DNA of 49,421 nucleotides from Spirochaetaceae bacterium (GCA_003554375.1 PWGF01000107.1:1-49421); one strand, 5' to 3'; counted from the stretch's first letter, positions 1 to 9,194 are shown. Made by a program: numbers and translations. The notes: generated by a model from the sequence alone, not told the origin.

Positions 1-327
1 GACCCGTTGCAGCGGCCGGCCGGCTGCCGCTTCCACCCGCGGTGCCCTCGTACCTTTGCTCCCTGCGCCGTGCGGCCGCCTGCGCTCGTCACGGTAGCCG
101 AGGGACACATGGCGCGCTGCTGGCTCCACGCGGACGCCCCCGGCACCGCGGGGGCTGCAGCGGGAGACGCGGCAGGTGGCGCGGCAGGCGCGGCGGGCAC
201 GGCCGGCACGGCGGAGGACTCCGGCGCCGCCGAGGCGGCGGGCGCCGGTTCGGCCGGCACGGCATCCGCCGAAGACGCGGGCCGGGCTGTCGACATCGAC
301 GCGCCTTCGCGGGAGGCACGGCGATGA
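1..327 (+). CDS. Dpp/Opp-type ABC transporter ATP-binding protein, C-terminal end only
   Basis: The gene begins before the window, so only the last 108 residues are visible. They carry the Cys-containing tail typical of oligopeptide/nickel ABC ATPases (GCRFHPRCP, then a second Cys about 30 residues on). This tail is followed by an unusual run of about 60 residues made almost only of Ala, Gly, Thr and Glu, which looks like low-complexity expansion. The stop TGA overlaps the ATG of the next ATPase by four bases, so the two are translationally coupled. By position it is the DppD-like partner of the DppF-like protein downstream. Confidence 0.85.
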   Translation, partial: DPLQRPAGCRFHPRCPRTFAPCAVRPPALVTVAEGHMARCWLHADAPGTAGAAAGDAAGGAAGAAGTAGTAEDSGAAEAAGAGSAGTASAEDAGRAVDIDAPSREARR

Positions 328-1343
328 GCGCTGCGGCGTCCCCAGGAGGTTCGGCGGCGAGCGCTCCGTCGCTCGTGGAGGCCGAAGGACTGCGCGTCCA
401 TTTCCACCCGCGGTCGGGACTCTTGCGGCGTTCGACCGTGAGGGCCGTAGACGGTATCTCGCTTGTGGTAGGCCGGCGTGAGGTCGTGGCGGTGGTCGGG
501 GAGTCGGGAAGCGGTAAGACGACTCTTGGACGCGCGCTGTTGCGCCTGGCTCCGATCAGTGGGGGAGCGGTGCGCTTTGACGGTGCGGATCTGTTGGCTC
601 TGGACCGGCCGGCCCTCAAGGCGTACCGCCGCCGCGCGCAGGTGGTCTTCCAGGACCCGTATGCGAGCAATAGCCCGTTCATGACGGTGGGCGAGCAGCT
701 GCGCGAGCCGCTGGCGGTGCACGGCATCGGCGCGGTGAGCGGCCGCGAGGAGATCGTGCTCCGCGCGTTGGAGCAGGTGAGGCTGACGCCCGCCGCTGAC
801 TTCGTGGACGCGTATCCGCACACGTTGTCCGGCGGACAGCGGCAGCGCATCTGCATTGCGCGGGCGCTCGTGCTGGAGCCGGAGTTCATCGTGGCGGACG
901 AGCCGGTATCGATGATCGACGCTTCCAGCCGTGCGGAGATCCTCTCGCTCCTCCGGGAGCTGCAGGCGCGGCAGGGGGTGAGCTTCCTTTATATCACCCA
1001 TGATATCGCCAGCGCACGTCACTTCTCGGATCGGACTACGGTGATGTATCTGGGGACCGCCGTGGAGGTGGGGCCTTCCGCCGGCGTCATCGAGGAGCCG
1101 CTCCATCCGTACACGAAAGGGCTCATCGCCGCGGTGCCGGAGCCCGATCCTCGCAACCGCCGTCGGATGCGTTCGGTGATTCCGGGCGAGCCGCCGAACG
1201 CGGCTGCCGTGCCGGCAGGATGCCCCTTTCACACGCGTTGCTCCCAGGTGATCCGCGGCAGATGCGACCGGGAGCGGCCGAAGCTTCAGGACGTGCGACC
1301 GGCGCACTCGGTGGCATGTCACCTGTACGACGGAAGCGTATGA
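324..1343 (+). CDS. Dpp/Opp-type ABC transporter ATP-binding protein (DppF-like)
   Basis: This 339-residue cytoplasmic ATPase should power import of peptides, nickel or related solutes with the permeases downstream. Visible motifs are Walker A (GESGSGKTT, about residue 60), the ABC signature LSGGQRQR, Walker B ending VADEP, the switch His region (ITHD) and the C-terminal Cys tail (PAGCPFHTRC) that defines the oligopeptide/dipeptide subfamily. I chose the ATG at 324 because it overlaps the upstream stop (ATGA) and removes a long arginine-rich extension that is a reading shadow. Its own stop overlaps the start of the binding-protein gene. The substrate cannot be told from the sequence. Confidence 0.9.
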   Translation: MSAAASPGGSAASAPSLVEAEGLRVHFHPRSGLLRRSTVRAVDGISLVVGRREVVAVVGESGSGKTTLGRALLRLAPISGGAVRFDGADLLALDRPALKAYRRRAQVVFQDPYASNSPFMTVGEQLREPLAVHGIGAVSGREEIVLRALEQVRLTPAADFVDAYPHTLSGGQRQRICIARALVLEPEFIVADEPVSMIDASSRAEILSLLRELQARQGVSFLYITHDIASARHFSDRTTVMYLGTAVEVGPSAGVIEEPLHPYTKGLIAAVPEPDPRNRRRMRSVIPGEPPNAAAVPAGCPFHTRCSQVIRGRCDRERPKLQDVRPAHSVACHLYDGSV

Positions 1344-3319
1344 TCGTAGGCATGATCACGGGACAGAGTGTTGCGGTCGAAGCGGACGCTCCGGCGCAGC
1401 TGGGCGCTACGGACCAGCGAACGGCCTCGGGTCGGCCGCGCGGGGCGGCCCGGGCGGCAAGCCGGCGGCGGGCGGATGGGCGCGGCCCTTGGGGCCGGTC
1501 GGGCCCTGCGGACAAGCGCGGCGCGTTCGGCCGGTCGAGCGCGCCGGCCCGGTCGGCCGGCGGCCGCGTGGCGACCGGCCGGCGCGACCCGGGAGCCGGC
1601 GCTCGGGGGCGCGGTTTGTGGCGCGGGGATAAGCGGCTCGGCGCATCGGGTCCCCGGATCCCTGTCACTGTCTGCAGCCGGGTGTTCGCCGTGCTCCTGT
1701 TCGCGGGCCTGCTCCTGGTGACGGACGCGGTTCCGGCCGGCGCCGGTACGCCGCGGCGCGGCGGCACGCTCACGCTCGCCAATAGGGCCGATCCGCCTGC
1801 GGGCTTCGACACCATGTTCACCAGCAGTATCGCACTGCACCACGTGGGCGGGGCCCTCTTCGGTCCGGGCAACCTGGTCAAGCGGAGCCGGGACGACTTC
1901 TACACGGTTGCACCCTATCTTGCACTCCGGTGGGAGCACACGCCGGACTTCAAGGAGTGGACGTTTGTGCTGCGCTCCGACGTCTACTGGCACGACGGAA
2001 CCCGCCTCACCGCGGCGGACGTGAAGTTCTGGCTCGATCTGGTCTTTTTCGGTGTGCGCTCCGGGCAGCGCGTACGGCCGCCGGCCTATTTTGCGCGCGA
2101 GCTAGGAGACGCCGTGGCGGTGGAGATCCCGGACCCGCGGCGTGTTCGGATCACGTTCTCACACCGCAACGCCCACTTTCTCCAGATTCTGGCGAACCCC
2201 CGGTTCAAGATCGCGCATCCGCGCCACCTGATGGAGCCGCGTATCGAAGCGGGCGACGTCATGGTCTCTCCGCTCGACGTCGGGCTCGTGGGGGTGGGGC
2301 CGTTCCGCATCGAGCGCTACCGGCGCGGCAGCCTGGTGCGGGTAGAGCGCTTCGATCGATACTTCGAGCGCGATCGGTACGGCAATCGCCTTCCTCACCT
2401 GAACCGGATCGATTACGTTACCATGCCGGACCCGTTTGCCATGGACATGGCGTTTCGAGGGGGACGACTGGATGGGGGAGCGCGAGGACAGGGGCACTTT
2501 CTCTCCAGCGAGCGCGTAGCGGCGTACGAGCGCGAGCTGGGCGACGCCGTCTTCTTCGCGCGATCCGACGGCGGAAACTTCCGCCTCGCCTTCAACGTCC
2601 TGAACGAGGGGCCGTGGCAGGATTCGCGCGTTCGCCGGGCTATCGCGCTGTGGATCGACAAGCCCGCGGCGATCCCGGCGGCGCTCGGAGGCTTCGGGTG
2701 GACGACGCCGAGCATCGGCCCCGGCGACATCGACGTTCCGACGGAGTTCATCAACTGGCCGCGTTACGATACCGCTCCGCTGGAGATCCGCCGAGCGGAG
2801 GCGCGGCGCTTGATGGAGGAGGCGGGCTACGGTGACGGCTTCACCATGGGGCACCTGACGCGAGCTATCATGCCCGAGGGGGGGGAGTTCCTGAAGGCGC
2901 AGCTTGCCGGGCTCGGGGTCGATCTGGAGCTGCAGATCGTCGACGAGGGGGAGTGGAACCGCGCCCGGGTCAGCTTGGACTACGACTCGCAACAAGGGCG
3001 GCTCACGCCGTCGCCGATCCCGGAGGGGACGGAGTCCGTGTACGGTCGCTACGAGGAGAACCCCGATGCGTACTCGAAACACGACGACCGCACCCTCGAC
3101 GCGCTTTACCGGCAACTCCGCGATTCGGTGACCATGGAGCAGCGGATCGAGGTGTGGCGCCGCCTGTCGCGCTATCTCTTCTACGAGCAGTCCTACATCG
3201 TTCCCGTCGCGGAGTCGATCGATGTGGTTCCGTATCGCGCGGATGTGCGCGGCCTTGTCGTGCCTCCCGAGGACATGCACACGCACACCGACTTCGCCAC
3301 GGTGTGGCTGGAGCGATGA
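1340..3319 (+). CDS. Extracellular solute-binding protein, family 5 (Dpp/Opp type)
   Basis: Periplasmic binding protein of the importer. From about residue 112 there is a hydrophobic signal segment (VFAVLLFAGLLL), an Ala-rich cleavage region, then GGTLTLAN and the long family-5 domain, including the HDGTRLTAADV segment found in oligopeptide-binding proteins. The ATG at 1340 overlaps the upstream stop and gives 659 residues, but puts about 110 Arg/Gly/Ala-rich residues before the signal peptide, which is abnormal. A GTG at 1682 would start exactly at the hydrophobic segment and may be the true start. The gene overlaps the permease gene at its 3' end. Confidence 0.85.
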   Translation: MIVGMITGQSVAVEADAPAQLGATDQRTASGRPRGAARAASRRRADGRGPWGRSGPADKRGAFGRSSAPARSAGGRVATGRRDPGAGARGRGLWRGDKRLGASGPRIPVTVCSRVFAVLLFAGLLLVTDAVPAGAGTPRRGGTLTLANRADPPAGFDTMFTSSIALHHVGGALFGPGNLVKRSRDDFYTVAPYLALRWEHTPDFKEWTFVLRSDVYWHDGTRLTAADVKFWLDLVFFGVRSGQRVRPPAYFARELGDAVAVEIPDPRRVRITFSHRNAHFLQILANPRFKIAHPRHLMEPRIEAGDVMVSPLDVGLVGVGPFRIERYRRGSLVRVERFDRYFERDRYGNRLPHLNRIDYVTMPDPFAMDMAFRGGRLDGGARGQGHFLSSERVAAYERELGDAVFFARSDGGNFRLAFNVLNEGPWQDSRVRRAIALWIDKPAAIPAALGGFGWTTPSIGPGDIDVPTEFINWPRYDTAPLEIRRAEARRLMEEAGYGDGFTMGHLTRAIMPEGGEFLKAQLAGLGVDLELQIVDEGEWNRARVSLDYDSQQGRLTPSPIPEGTESVYGRYEENPDAYSKHDDRTLDALYRQLRDSVTMEQRIEVWRRLSRYLFYEQSYIVPVAESIDVVPYRADVRGLVVPPEDMHTHTDFATVWLER

Positions 3320-4281
3320 TGGTACGCTACATGGCGCGTCGCGTGATCGTTGCGATTCCGACGCTCATAGCAATGTCGCTTCTGGTCTTCGCGATCATGC
3401 GCGTCCTGCCGGGGGACGTTTCGCTTGCGATCCTGGCGGACACCCCGCACACGGTGGAGATGCGGGAGGCGCTACGGCGGGAGCTCGGCCTGGAGGAGCC
3501 GCTCCCTGCGCAGTACGCGAGGTGGGCCGGGAGCATGCTCGACGGAAGCTTTGGCGGCCGCTCGCTCGAGACGGGGGAGCCGATCTCGGCGATTCTCGCC
3601 GAGCAGCTCTCGGTGACGCTGCTCCTTGCCGTGTACGCGGTGGTGCTCTCGTTGGCCGTGGCGCTCCCGCTGGGGGTGGCCGCGGGGCTACATCGCGGAC
3701 GAGCGCTGGATCGGGCGATCGAAGGCGCATCGCGTGCGGCGCTCTCGGTCCCGACCGTGTTTGCCGCGCTCCTGGTGATGTGGCTCCTGCTACGGCTGTT
3801 CGGGTGGTCCCCGCCGATCATCTATGAGGGTCCGGCGGACGATCCGGCTACCCACATCCAGATGGTGTTTTGGCCGGCGCTTCTCCTGGCGGCGGCGTAC
3901 GGGCCGCACCTGGTGCGGGTGACTCGCACCCGGCTGATCGACGTCCTCGATAGTGATTACGCGGAGAGCGCGCGGGCTCGCGGCCTGACCGAAGCACACG
4001 TCGTGCTTCGTCACGCTCTCCCCAACGCGCTTGTGGCGGCGATCACGGTGGCCGGCGTGCAGTTGGGCGCTTTGGTCAGCGGAGCGATCGTCGTGGAGAC
4101 GGTGTTCGGCCTTCCTGGGATCGGCCGGGGGATCGTTCATGCGGCGCTCGCGCGCGATTACCCCGTGGTACAGAGCATCGCTACGATCCTCGTGGCGCTT
4201 GTGCTCGCCGGCAACCTCGCGGTCGATCTCCTCTACTCGTTTCTCGACCCGCGCGTGCGCTATGACGGGAGGAGGATGTGA
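3319..4281 (+). CDS. ABC transporter permease, DppB type
   Basis: Inner-membrane permease of 320 residues with an N-terminal membrane anchor (VIVAIPTLIAMSLLVFAIM), the periplasmic loop typical of DppB (LGLEEPLPAQYARW) and about five further membrane spans. The EAA-type loop that docks the ATPases is visible near residue 215-235 (YAESARARGLTEAHVVLRHALPNAL spans it). Two ATGs lie in tandem at 3316 and 3319; GGAG at 3310-3313 is better spaced for the second. The stop overlaps the next permease start by one base and GGAGG just before it serves as that gene's ribosome site. Confidence 0.9.
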   Translation: MVRYMARRVIVAIPTLIAMSLLVFAIMRVLPGDVSLAILADTPHTVEMREALRRELGLEEPLPAQYARWAGSMLDGSFGGRSLETGEPISAILAEQLSVTLLLAVYAVVLSLAVALPLGVAAGLHRGRALDRAIEGASRAALSVPTVFAALLVMWLLLRLFGWSPPIIYEGPADDPATHIQMVFWPALLLAAAYGPHLVRVTRTRLIDVLDSDYAESARARGLTEAHVVLRHALPNALVAAITVAGVQLGALVSGAIVVETVFGLPGIGRGIVHAALARDYPVVQSIATILVALVLAGNLAVDLLYSFLDPRVRYDGRRM

Positions 4282-5129
4282 TGCGCGGGGTTGGGGTGGG
4301 GGTGGTGTTGGCCGGAGTCGTGCTCCTCGTGGTAGCCGGCGGAGCGCTCTTTGCCGATCTGATCGCTCCGTTCGACCCGCTCGAACAGGCCGTCGACCGG
4401 CGGCTCCTTCCGCCGGGGCGGAAGCATCTCTTCGGAACGGACGGCTTCGGCCGCGACGTGCTGAGCCGCACGCTCTACGGTGCGCGCGTATCGATAGCGG
4501 TTGCTCTGGCGTCCGTTCTGGTCGCGGGTGGTGCCGGCGTTGCCTTGGGGCTGACGTCGGCGTATGCCGGCGGGAGATACGACTTGATGGTGCAACGCGG
4601 TATCGACGTCCTGCACGGCTTTCCGTTTCTGGTCATGGCGCTGATTGTGGTCGTGGCACTCTCGCCCTCTCCCGCGGCGACCGCCGCGGCGATCGCTCTG
4701 TCCCTCCTTCCCCTCGTCGCCAGAGTGGCGCGCGGCGCGGCGCTCTCGGTTGTCGAGGAGGAGTATCTCCTTGCCGTCCGCGCAACGGGTGCCGGAGCCG
4801 CCCGAACGGTATTCCGGCACGTTCTGCCCGCCGCAGGCCCGCCGATCGCCGCCTACCTTGCGGCGTGTCTCGGAACGGCGGTCGGGGCGGAGGCTACTCT
4901 GAGTTACCTCGGCCTGGGTGTGCCGCCCCCGTATGCTTCGTGGGGCCGGATGCTCCGGGAGGGAAGCCGTGCCTACTTCGATGCGGCGCCCTGGGTAACG
5001 CTGCTGCCGGGCCTGGTTTTGTGCGCGACCGTCGTCAGCCTCATTGTGGTCGGCGACCGGCTCGGCCGGCGCCGATATCGAGCTTGTGGGGAGCGTAGGC
5101 CTCAGCGAGTCGGGAGACCACGCCAGTAG
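4281..5129 (+). CDS. ABC transporter permease, DppC type
   Basis: Second inner-membrane permease of the importer, 282 residues. It shows the N-terminal span, the conserved HLFGTDGFGRDVLSR segment that marks DppC/OppC proteins, and the EAA loop (AVRATGAGAARTVFRHVLP) near residue 170. The ATG at 4281 is preceded by GGAGG at 4271-4275; a GTG three bases earlier is possible. It is the last gene of the importer operon. Its final 28 bases overlap the 3' end of the convergent nucleotidyltransferase gene, an unusually tight convergence with no room for a terminator. Confidence 0.9.
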   Translation: MRGVGVGVVLAGVVLLVVAGGALFADLIAPFDPLEQAVDRRLLPPGRKHLFGTDGFGRDVLSRTLYGARVSIAVALASVLVAGGAGVALGLTSAYAGGRYDLMVQRGIDVLHGFPFLVMALIVVVALSPSPAATAAAIALSLLPLVARVARGAALSVVEEEYLLAVRATGAGAARTVFRHVLPAAGPPIAAYLAACLGTAVGAEATLSYLGLGVPPPYASWGRMLREGSRAYFDAAPWVTLLPGLVLCATVVSLIVVGDRLGRRRYRACGERRPQRVGRPRQ

Positions 5130-5596
5130 GCGCCGCCTTTGTGCGGGATGCGGGTGATCCCGTGGTCGCTTGCGTAGCGCCGAACGGCGTGGAGCAGGCT
5201 GGTGGCCTCATCTGTTAGGTGCGCGTCCTCCGAGCGGACCTCCCCTGCCCGATCGCGAGAATAGAGAACGTGGTGCGCTTCGAGTAGGCTGAGCACGAAC
5301 GGGGGGACAGAGAGGAACTCAGCTTTGGTGAGCACGACCGGGCTAAGCGGGGGCCCACGGTAGTCCGGCGGCTCGTCGAACTCGCGGGCGCGGTGGGGGC
5401 GGGACTTGTCCGAAGAATCGAGTATCAACAGGAGGTCCAGGTCGCTGTCGTTCCGGTGCGTCCCGGATGCATATGACCCGACCACGAACGCCGCGGCGAG
5501 TCGAGAGCCGTACAGGTCGAGGCAGTGCCGGCGAAGGGTGGGCTCGAGCTCGCGGAGGTCGAAGTGGGGGAGGGGGTAGGATCTATGCATTTTCAT
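5102..5596 (-). CDS. MNT-type nucleotidyltransferase (partner of HEPN protein)
   Basis: Cytoplasmic protein of 164 residues with the minimal nucleotidyltransferase signature: Gly40-Ser41 followed by Asp52 and Asp54 (GSYASGTHRNDSDLDLLL). In characterised HEPN/MNT (type VII) systems the MNT protein neutralises the HEPN RNase by adding AMP to a Tyr; that role is inferred here. It follows the HEPN gene on the same strand with a 14-base overlap, the usual arrangement. An alternative ATG lies two codons downstream of the first. Its 3' end runs 28 bases into the permease gene on the other strand. Confidence 0.85.
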   Translation of the reverse strand: MKMHRSYPLPHFDLRELEPTLRRHCLDLYGSRLAAAFVVGSYASGTHRNDSDLDLLLILDSSDKSRPHRAREFDEPPDYRGPPLSPVVLTKAEFLSVPPFVLSLLEAHHVLYSRDRAGEVRSEDAHLTDEATSLLHAVRRYASDHGITRIPHKGGAYWRGLPTR

Positions 5597-6059
5597 CGGT
5601 GTCGCCTGGCTGGTCAGAAGCTTCCTGGGACCGGTTAGGACTCGAGGGCCGGCTGACGTCCAATGGCCGGATCCATTCCAGGATGAAGTCTACTTGCGAG
5701 ATGGCCGCGTCCGCGTCCTCTCGGGTGTAGTCCTGCGCAGGGTCGACGTCGAGCGCTCCGTAGAACGCAAGCTCACGGTCACGCCGCAGCTGAAAGGAGT
5801 AGCGCGCTACGACGTCGACATCCGTCTGCATGGTGGCGGGCAGCTCGGACGCATATTGCTTCACGATTTTCCCTACGTCGTGAAGCTTTGGCGGGTCGAT
5901 ACCGATAAGGCGCAATACAGCTTTGAGGGCAAGCTCACAGATCTCCTGGGACTCGCGCACGGTGTCCGAGTAGCTCTCTTCCTCGTAAAGCACCTGGAGG
6001 GCCTTACGCCGAGCTCGAGACTTTTGTATGTACGCCGTGGCGAGTTGATCGGCCTCCAC
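5583..6059 (-). CDS. HEPN-domain protein
   Basis: A 158-residue helical protein. The segment ICELALKAVLRLIGIDPPKLHD (residues about 40-61) is typical of HEPN proteins, as is the later block RRDRELAFYG (residues 92-101). The usual RNase motif is R-x4-6-H; here there is no His after the Arg cluster, so this copy may be non-catalytic or belong to the HEPN branch with an AxYG ending. The start is a GTG; no in-frame ATG is available upstream. It sits directly upstream of its MNT partner and the two overlap. Confidence 0.8.
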   Translation of the reverse strand: MEADQLATAYIQKSRARRKALQVLYEEESYSDTVRESQEICELALKAVLRLIGIDPPKLHDVGKIVKQYASELPATMQTDVDVVARYSFQLRRDRELAFYGALDVDPAQDYTREDADAAISQVDFILEWIRPLDVSRPSSPNRSQEASDQPGDTDENA

Positions 6060-6260
6060 AACCCCATGATACGCGATGGGCTGGGGGGCGTCCAGCGTAG
6101 GAGCGGCCGGATACGGTGGCGCGTGGGAGAGCGCGCGGCGCTTCCGAATGGAGGCGAGGAGCCCCCGGGTAGTCGATCCAGGCGCCCGCGCCGTCTCCTA
6201 GCAGGCATCGTATGCTGCTGCGCCCATTTCGCTGTCCATCGTACCCTTCCTTGTCGGGGC

Positions 6261-7892
6261 CTACCTCCCGACCTGTTCCCGGAGCTCTTCGTCCTCGTGT
6301 TGGAAGACGACACCACCGTTCATGATCGTCGTCTCTACGGTGGCGGAACGAAGCGGCGTTTCGTCGCCGGTTCGGTCGTACGCGAGCGGGTCGTGGGACA
6401 GGACGACGAAGTCCGCGGCGTAGCCGGGAGCGATCGCTCCTTTCCATTCCTCCGTCCCTTCGGCGTACGCTGATCCGCGCGTATACGCATCCACGGCCTG
6501 CCGGACGGTGAGGCGCTCCGGGCCCGAGCGGAGAACGGCCCGCCGGATTCCTTCGAGAGGCGCGAAGGTGGCTTCGGCCGGGGAGTCGGAGCCAAACGAA
6601 AGGGGGACGCCGGCTTCCAGGAGCGAGCGATACGGGTATGCGCGAGCGGCGCGCTCGGAACCCAAGATCTCCCGGTCTTTTTCCGGCGACGAGATTGCGT
6701 GCGGCTGGACGGCGGCGAGGATGCCGAGGTTAGCGAGGCGCTCGATGTCCTCCGGAGCCACGAGCTGGCAGTGCTCGAGCCGGTGGCGGAGCTCGGTGAA
6801 TTTGGGCCGCGCTTGCGCGACGGCCTCCGCTGCGTCGACGAAGTTCCGCACTGCTCCGTCCCCGATCGCATGGAACGCGCCCTGCCGGCCGCGGAAGGTG
6901 AGCCGACCGAGGAGTCTGCGGAGTGCGTGGCCTTCGATATGCGGCGTGCCGTGTTCGGCGGAATTGCCGGCGTACGGATCGAGCAGGAGCGCGGAGTAGG
7001 AAGAGAAGGCGCCGTCGAGGAAATCCTTCACCGGGCCCCGGCGAACGAGCTCGCGGTCGTAGGGGGCAAACGCCATGCGGGCTGCGTGATACGGCAGGCT
7101 GCGCCGGGACCAGGCCGACACGCGAGTTCGTAGCTCTCCGCGATCCCGGAGGCGGGTGAACCCGAGAGCGGACCCGGCGTACCAGGTGTTGTCGCCGACG
7201 CTCGTAATCCCATGCTCGACGAAGGCGGCTTGCGCAGTTCGAAGAAGCGAATCCACCATGTGCCGGCTCCGGTGGATGTCGTGCAGGCGCATCTCGTGTA
7301 TGACCCGCGATGCCCCTTCCCGGAGAATGCCGGTGGGCTCTCCGTCTCCGTCGCGCTCGACGACTGCCCCAGGGCGATCGGTGCTCCGTTTGGTGATGCC
7401 GAGGCGACGAAGCATAGCACTGTTTACACATGCCGCGTGTCCGGAGAACTGGAACAGGGCGATCGGTCGCGTAGACGAGATCTCGTCCAGAAGGCGCTTG
7501 TGAGGGTCGGGCCAGGTGGGATAGTCCCAGCCGTAGGCGAAGAGAAGCGTGTCCCCCGGCTCTTGCGCGACGAGGGCGCGCACGGTCTCGCGAATCTGGC
7601 CGGCGTCGAGGCCATGGAGGCTGGGGCGGTTCGCGTGGTCTCCGGTGATCAAGGTGTGGACATGGTTGTCCATGAAGCCGGGGAGCACGGTTTTGCCGCC
7701 GAGATCGTAGACGGGGAGATTGCTCCTGCCGTGGCGGTCCACGGGAGCGTCGTCGCTTCCGGCATGGCCGACCCAGCGGATGCGCCCGTCGCGGACGTGA
7801 ATGGCGTCGGGCGGTGGATCGCCGGCAACCTCCGTCCCCACCACCGGGAGCGCCGCGTTGGCAATGACGTATTCGGTGAGCTGGTCTTTCAC
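6261..7892 (-). CDS. Amidohydrolase family 3 protein (YtcJ-like)
   Basis: Metal-dependent hydrolase of 543 residues that probably cleaves an amide or related C-N bond of an unknown small substrate. Visible metal-site elements of the family are DNHVH after the LPGF strand, a Lys in VKDFLDGAFSS, His in FHAIGDGA, His in LEHCQ and the terminal Asp in SFGSDSP. The C-terminal beta-sandwich strand (YAADFVVLSHDPL) closes the fold. I chose the GTG at 7892 because a strong ribosome site (AGGGAG) lies eight bases upstream; a TTG 33 bases further up is in frame but lies ahead of that site. No operon partner is apparent. Confidence 0.88.
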   Translation of the reverse strand: MKDQLTEYVIANAALPVVGTEVAGDPPPDAIHVRDGRIRWVGHAGSDDAPVDRHGRSNLPVYDLGGKTVLPGFMDNHVHTLITGDHANRPSLHGLDAGQIRETVRALVAQEPGDTLLFAYGWDYPTWPDPHKRLLDEISSTRPIALFQFSGHAACVNSAMLRRLGITKRSTDRPGAVVERDGDGEPTGILREGASRVIHEMRLHDIHRSRHMVDSLLRTAQAAFVEHGITSVGDNTWYAGSALGFTRLRDRGELRTRVSAWSRRSLPYHAARMAFAPYDRELVRRGPVKDFLDGAFSSYSALLLDPYAGNSAEHGTPHIEGHALRRLLGRLTFRGRQGAFHAIGDGAVRNFVDAAEAVAQARPKFTELRHRLEHCQLVAPEDIERLANLGILAAVQPHAISSPEKDREILGSERAARAYPYRSLLEAGVPLSFGSDSPAEATFAPLEGIRRAVLRSGPERLTVRQAVDAYTRGSAYAEGTEEWKGAIAPGYAADFVVLSHDPLAYDRTGDETPLRSATVETTIMNGGVVFQHEDEELREQVGR

Positions 7893-7967
7893 GTTCTCGT
7901 CTCCCTTCCCTGAGGTGTTCCCCAAGCACTATCGGGACACACGACAGCGCGGGCTGCAACTCTTACC

Positions 7968-7996
7968 AACCTATCGGTGCGATATTCCAAAGTCAA
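7968..7996 (-). promoter_or_regulatory. Putative sigma70-type promoter of the amidohydrolase gene
   Basis: On the minus strand TTGACT (7991-7996) and TAGGTT (7968-7973) are separated by exactly 17 bases, placing transcription start about 70 bases before the chosen GTG. The rest of 7893-8178 shows no coding signal or strong repeat. Confidence 0.45.
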
Positions 7997-8178
7997 TAGG
8001 AATGTGGAATTGGTTGCGTTGAGGCGGTAGCGGACCGGATCTTGCTACCGATTCACACTGGCGCTACCTGGACCACGGATGCACCGTTTCGTCAGACCGA
8101 GGCTGCAATCGATCGTGCTCGGACGCGCTCAGAAGATAACCTTGCGGTCGAAACGGAGGCATCGAAGCTCGTGAGACG

Positions 8179-8581
8179 TTAACGACCGTTGTCACCCTCG
8201 TCCATCTCATCTGCCTGAGTGCCCTCAGACAACGGCCGGTGCCTTCGCTCACGAACAGCGACTGCGGCAATGAGGACACCGGAGAACGCAAGCATCACCC
8301 ACGCGAACAGATCGCTGATCGGATGATAGAGGGTGGTTGGCGCCCCGTTGTAGATCGGTGTCTCGACTTCGAGCGTGAAACCGCGAACCAGCGGAGCGAA
8401 CGAGGACTCGAAGCTGATCGGCACGCCGGCGAGCGCGGTTCCGTCGCGGGGCGTTCGGGTGAACGAGCACCGCACGGATGCTGTCTGTGGGCTGCGGCAA
8501 CTGCTGCATCCGAACCTGACCGTAGCCGTAGACGGCAGCAACAAGCACCGCGGCGAACGCCAGATGCCGTGCCGGCACCAT
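8179..8581 (-). pseudogene. lnt: Degenerate apolipoprotein N-acyltransferase (lnt) remnant
   Basis: Two reading frames together spell pieces of Lnt, the enzyme that N-acylates lipoproteins. The first (8581 down to about 8446) gives a membrane span ending VYGYGQVRM and then IRAVLVHPNAP, the junction into the nitrilase domain. A shift near 8442-8446 then leads to GVPISFESSFAPLVRG, which resembles the active-site segment around the catalytic Cys (GVxxCYE) but with no Cys. This runs straight into FTLEVETPIYNG and a last membrane span (LFAWVMLAFSGVLIAAVAV), matching the family's C-terminus. About 150 and about 80 residues expected between these blocks are missing. Identification is by motif recognition. 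Confidence 0.7.
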
Positions 8582-8639
8582 GGACCGGCGAGAGTGAATG
8601 GCCGTTGCCGGCCACCCGGGACCGGAGTATACTGAAGCT

Positions 8640-9194
8640 ATGGCGATCGTCGTGAACCGTCAGACCAAGCTCACCTACGAGGATTACATCCACTTTCCGG
8701 ACGACGGCCGCATCCACGAGCTCATCGACGGAGATCACTACGTGTCACCTGCCCCCGGAACCGACCACCAGCGCATCTCGCGCCGCATTCAGTTTCAGCT
8801 GTACGAGCAGCTGGAGAAGCCCGGCTTGGCTGAGGTCTTCGACGCCCCCACCGACGTGCATCTTACGCAGATCGATGTGGTGCAGCCGGACCTGGCGATA
8901 ATCGACGCAACGCGCCGCTATATCATATCTCCCCGGAAAGTGAACGATGCTCCGGAGCTCATTGTCGAGATTCTCTCGGAAAGCACCGCCACTCGCGATC
9001 AATCGCTCAAGCGGGATCTCTACCAGCGCGCGGGCGTGGGTGAATACTGGATCGTGGATCCGGGGACGCACGAAGTCCACGCGTTCCGTCTGAGCTCTTC
9101 CGGCCAATATGAGCCGGCGGGAACCTACCGGGAGAGCATCGAGTTCCGGACCGAGCGCCTTCATGCGGTCGTGGATCTGACGCAGGTGTGGTAA
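8640..9194 (+). CDS. Uma2 family (DUF820) endonuclease-fold protein
   Basis: Protein of 184 residues with the Uma2 pattern: LTYEDYIHFPDDGRIHELIDG near the N-terminus, VVQPDLAII (Asp of a PD-(D/E)XK-like core) about residue 85, and ELIVEILSES about residue 105. The core is followed by the DQSLKRDLYQRAGVGEYWIVDP helix-strand. Uma2 proteins are common in accessory DNA and have no settled function. The ATG at 8640 removes a short proline-rich extension. It stands alone between the lnt remnant and pdxS. Confidence 0.88.
   Translation: MAIVVNRQTKLTYEDYIHFPDDGRIHELIDGDHYVSPAPGTDHQRISRRIQFQLYEQLEKPGLAEVFDAPTDVHLTQIDVVQPDLAIIDATRRYIISPRKVNDAPELIVEILSESTATRDQSLKRDLYQRAGVGEYWIVDPGTHEVHAFRLSSSGQYEPAGTYRESIEFRTERLHAVVDLTQVW

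Noticed and set aside
2159..3286. Long minus-strand frame inside the binding-protein gene
   Set aside because: No motifs; the plus-strand frame is a clear family-5 binding protein in a coupled operon.
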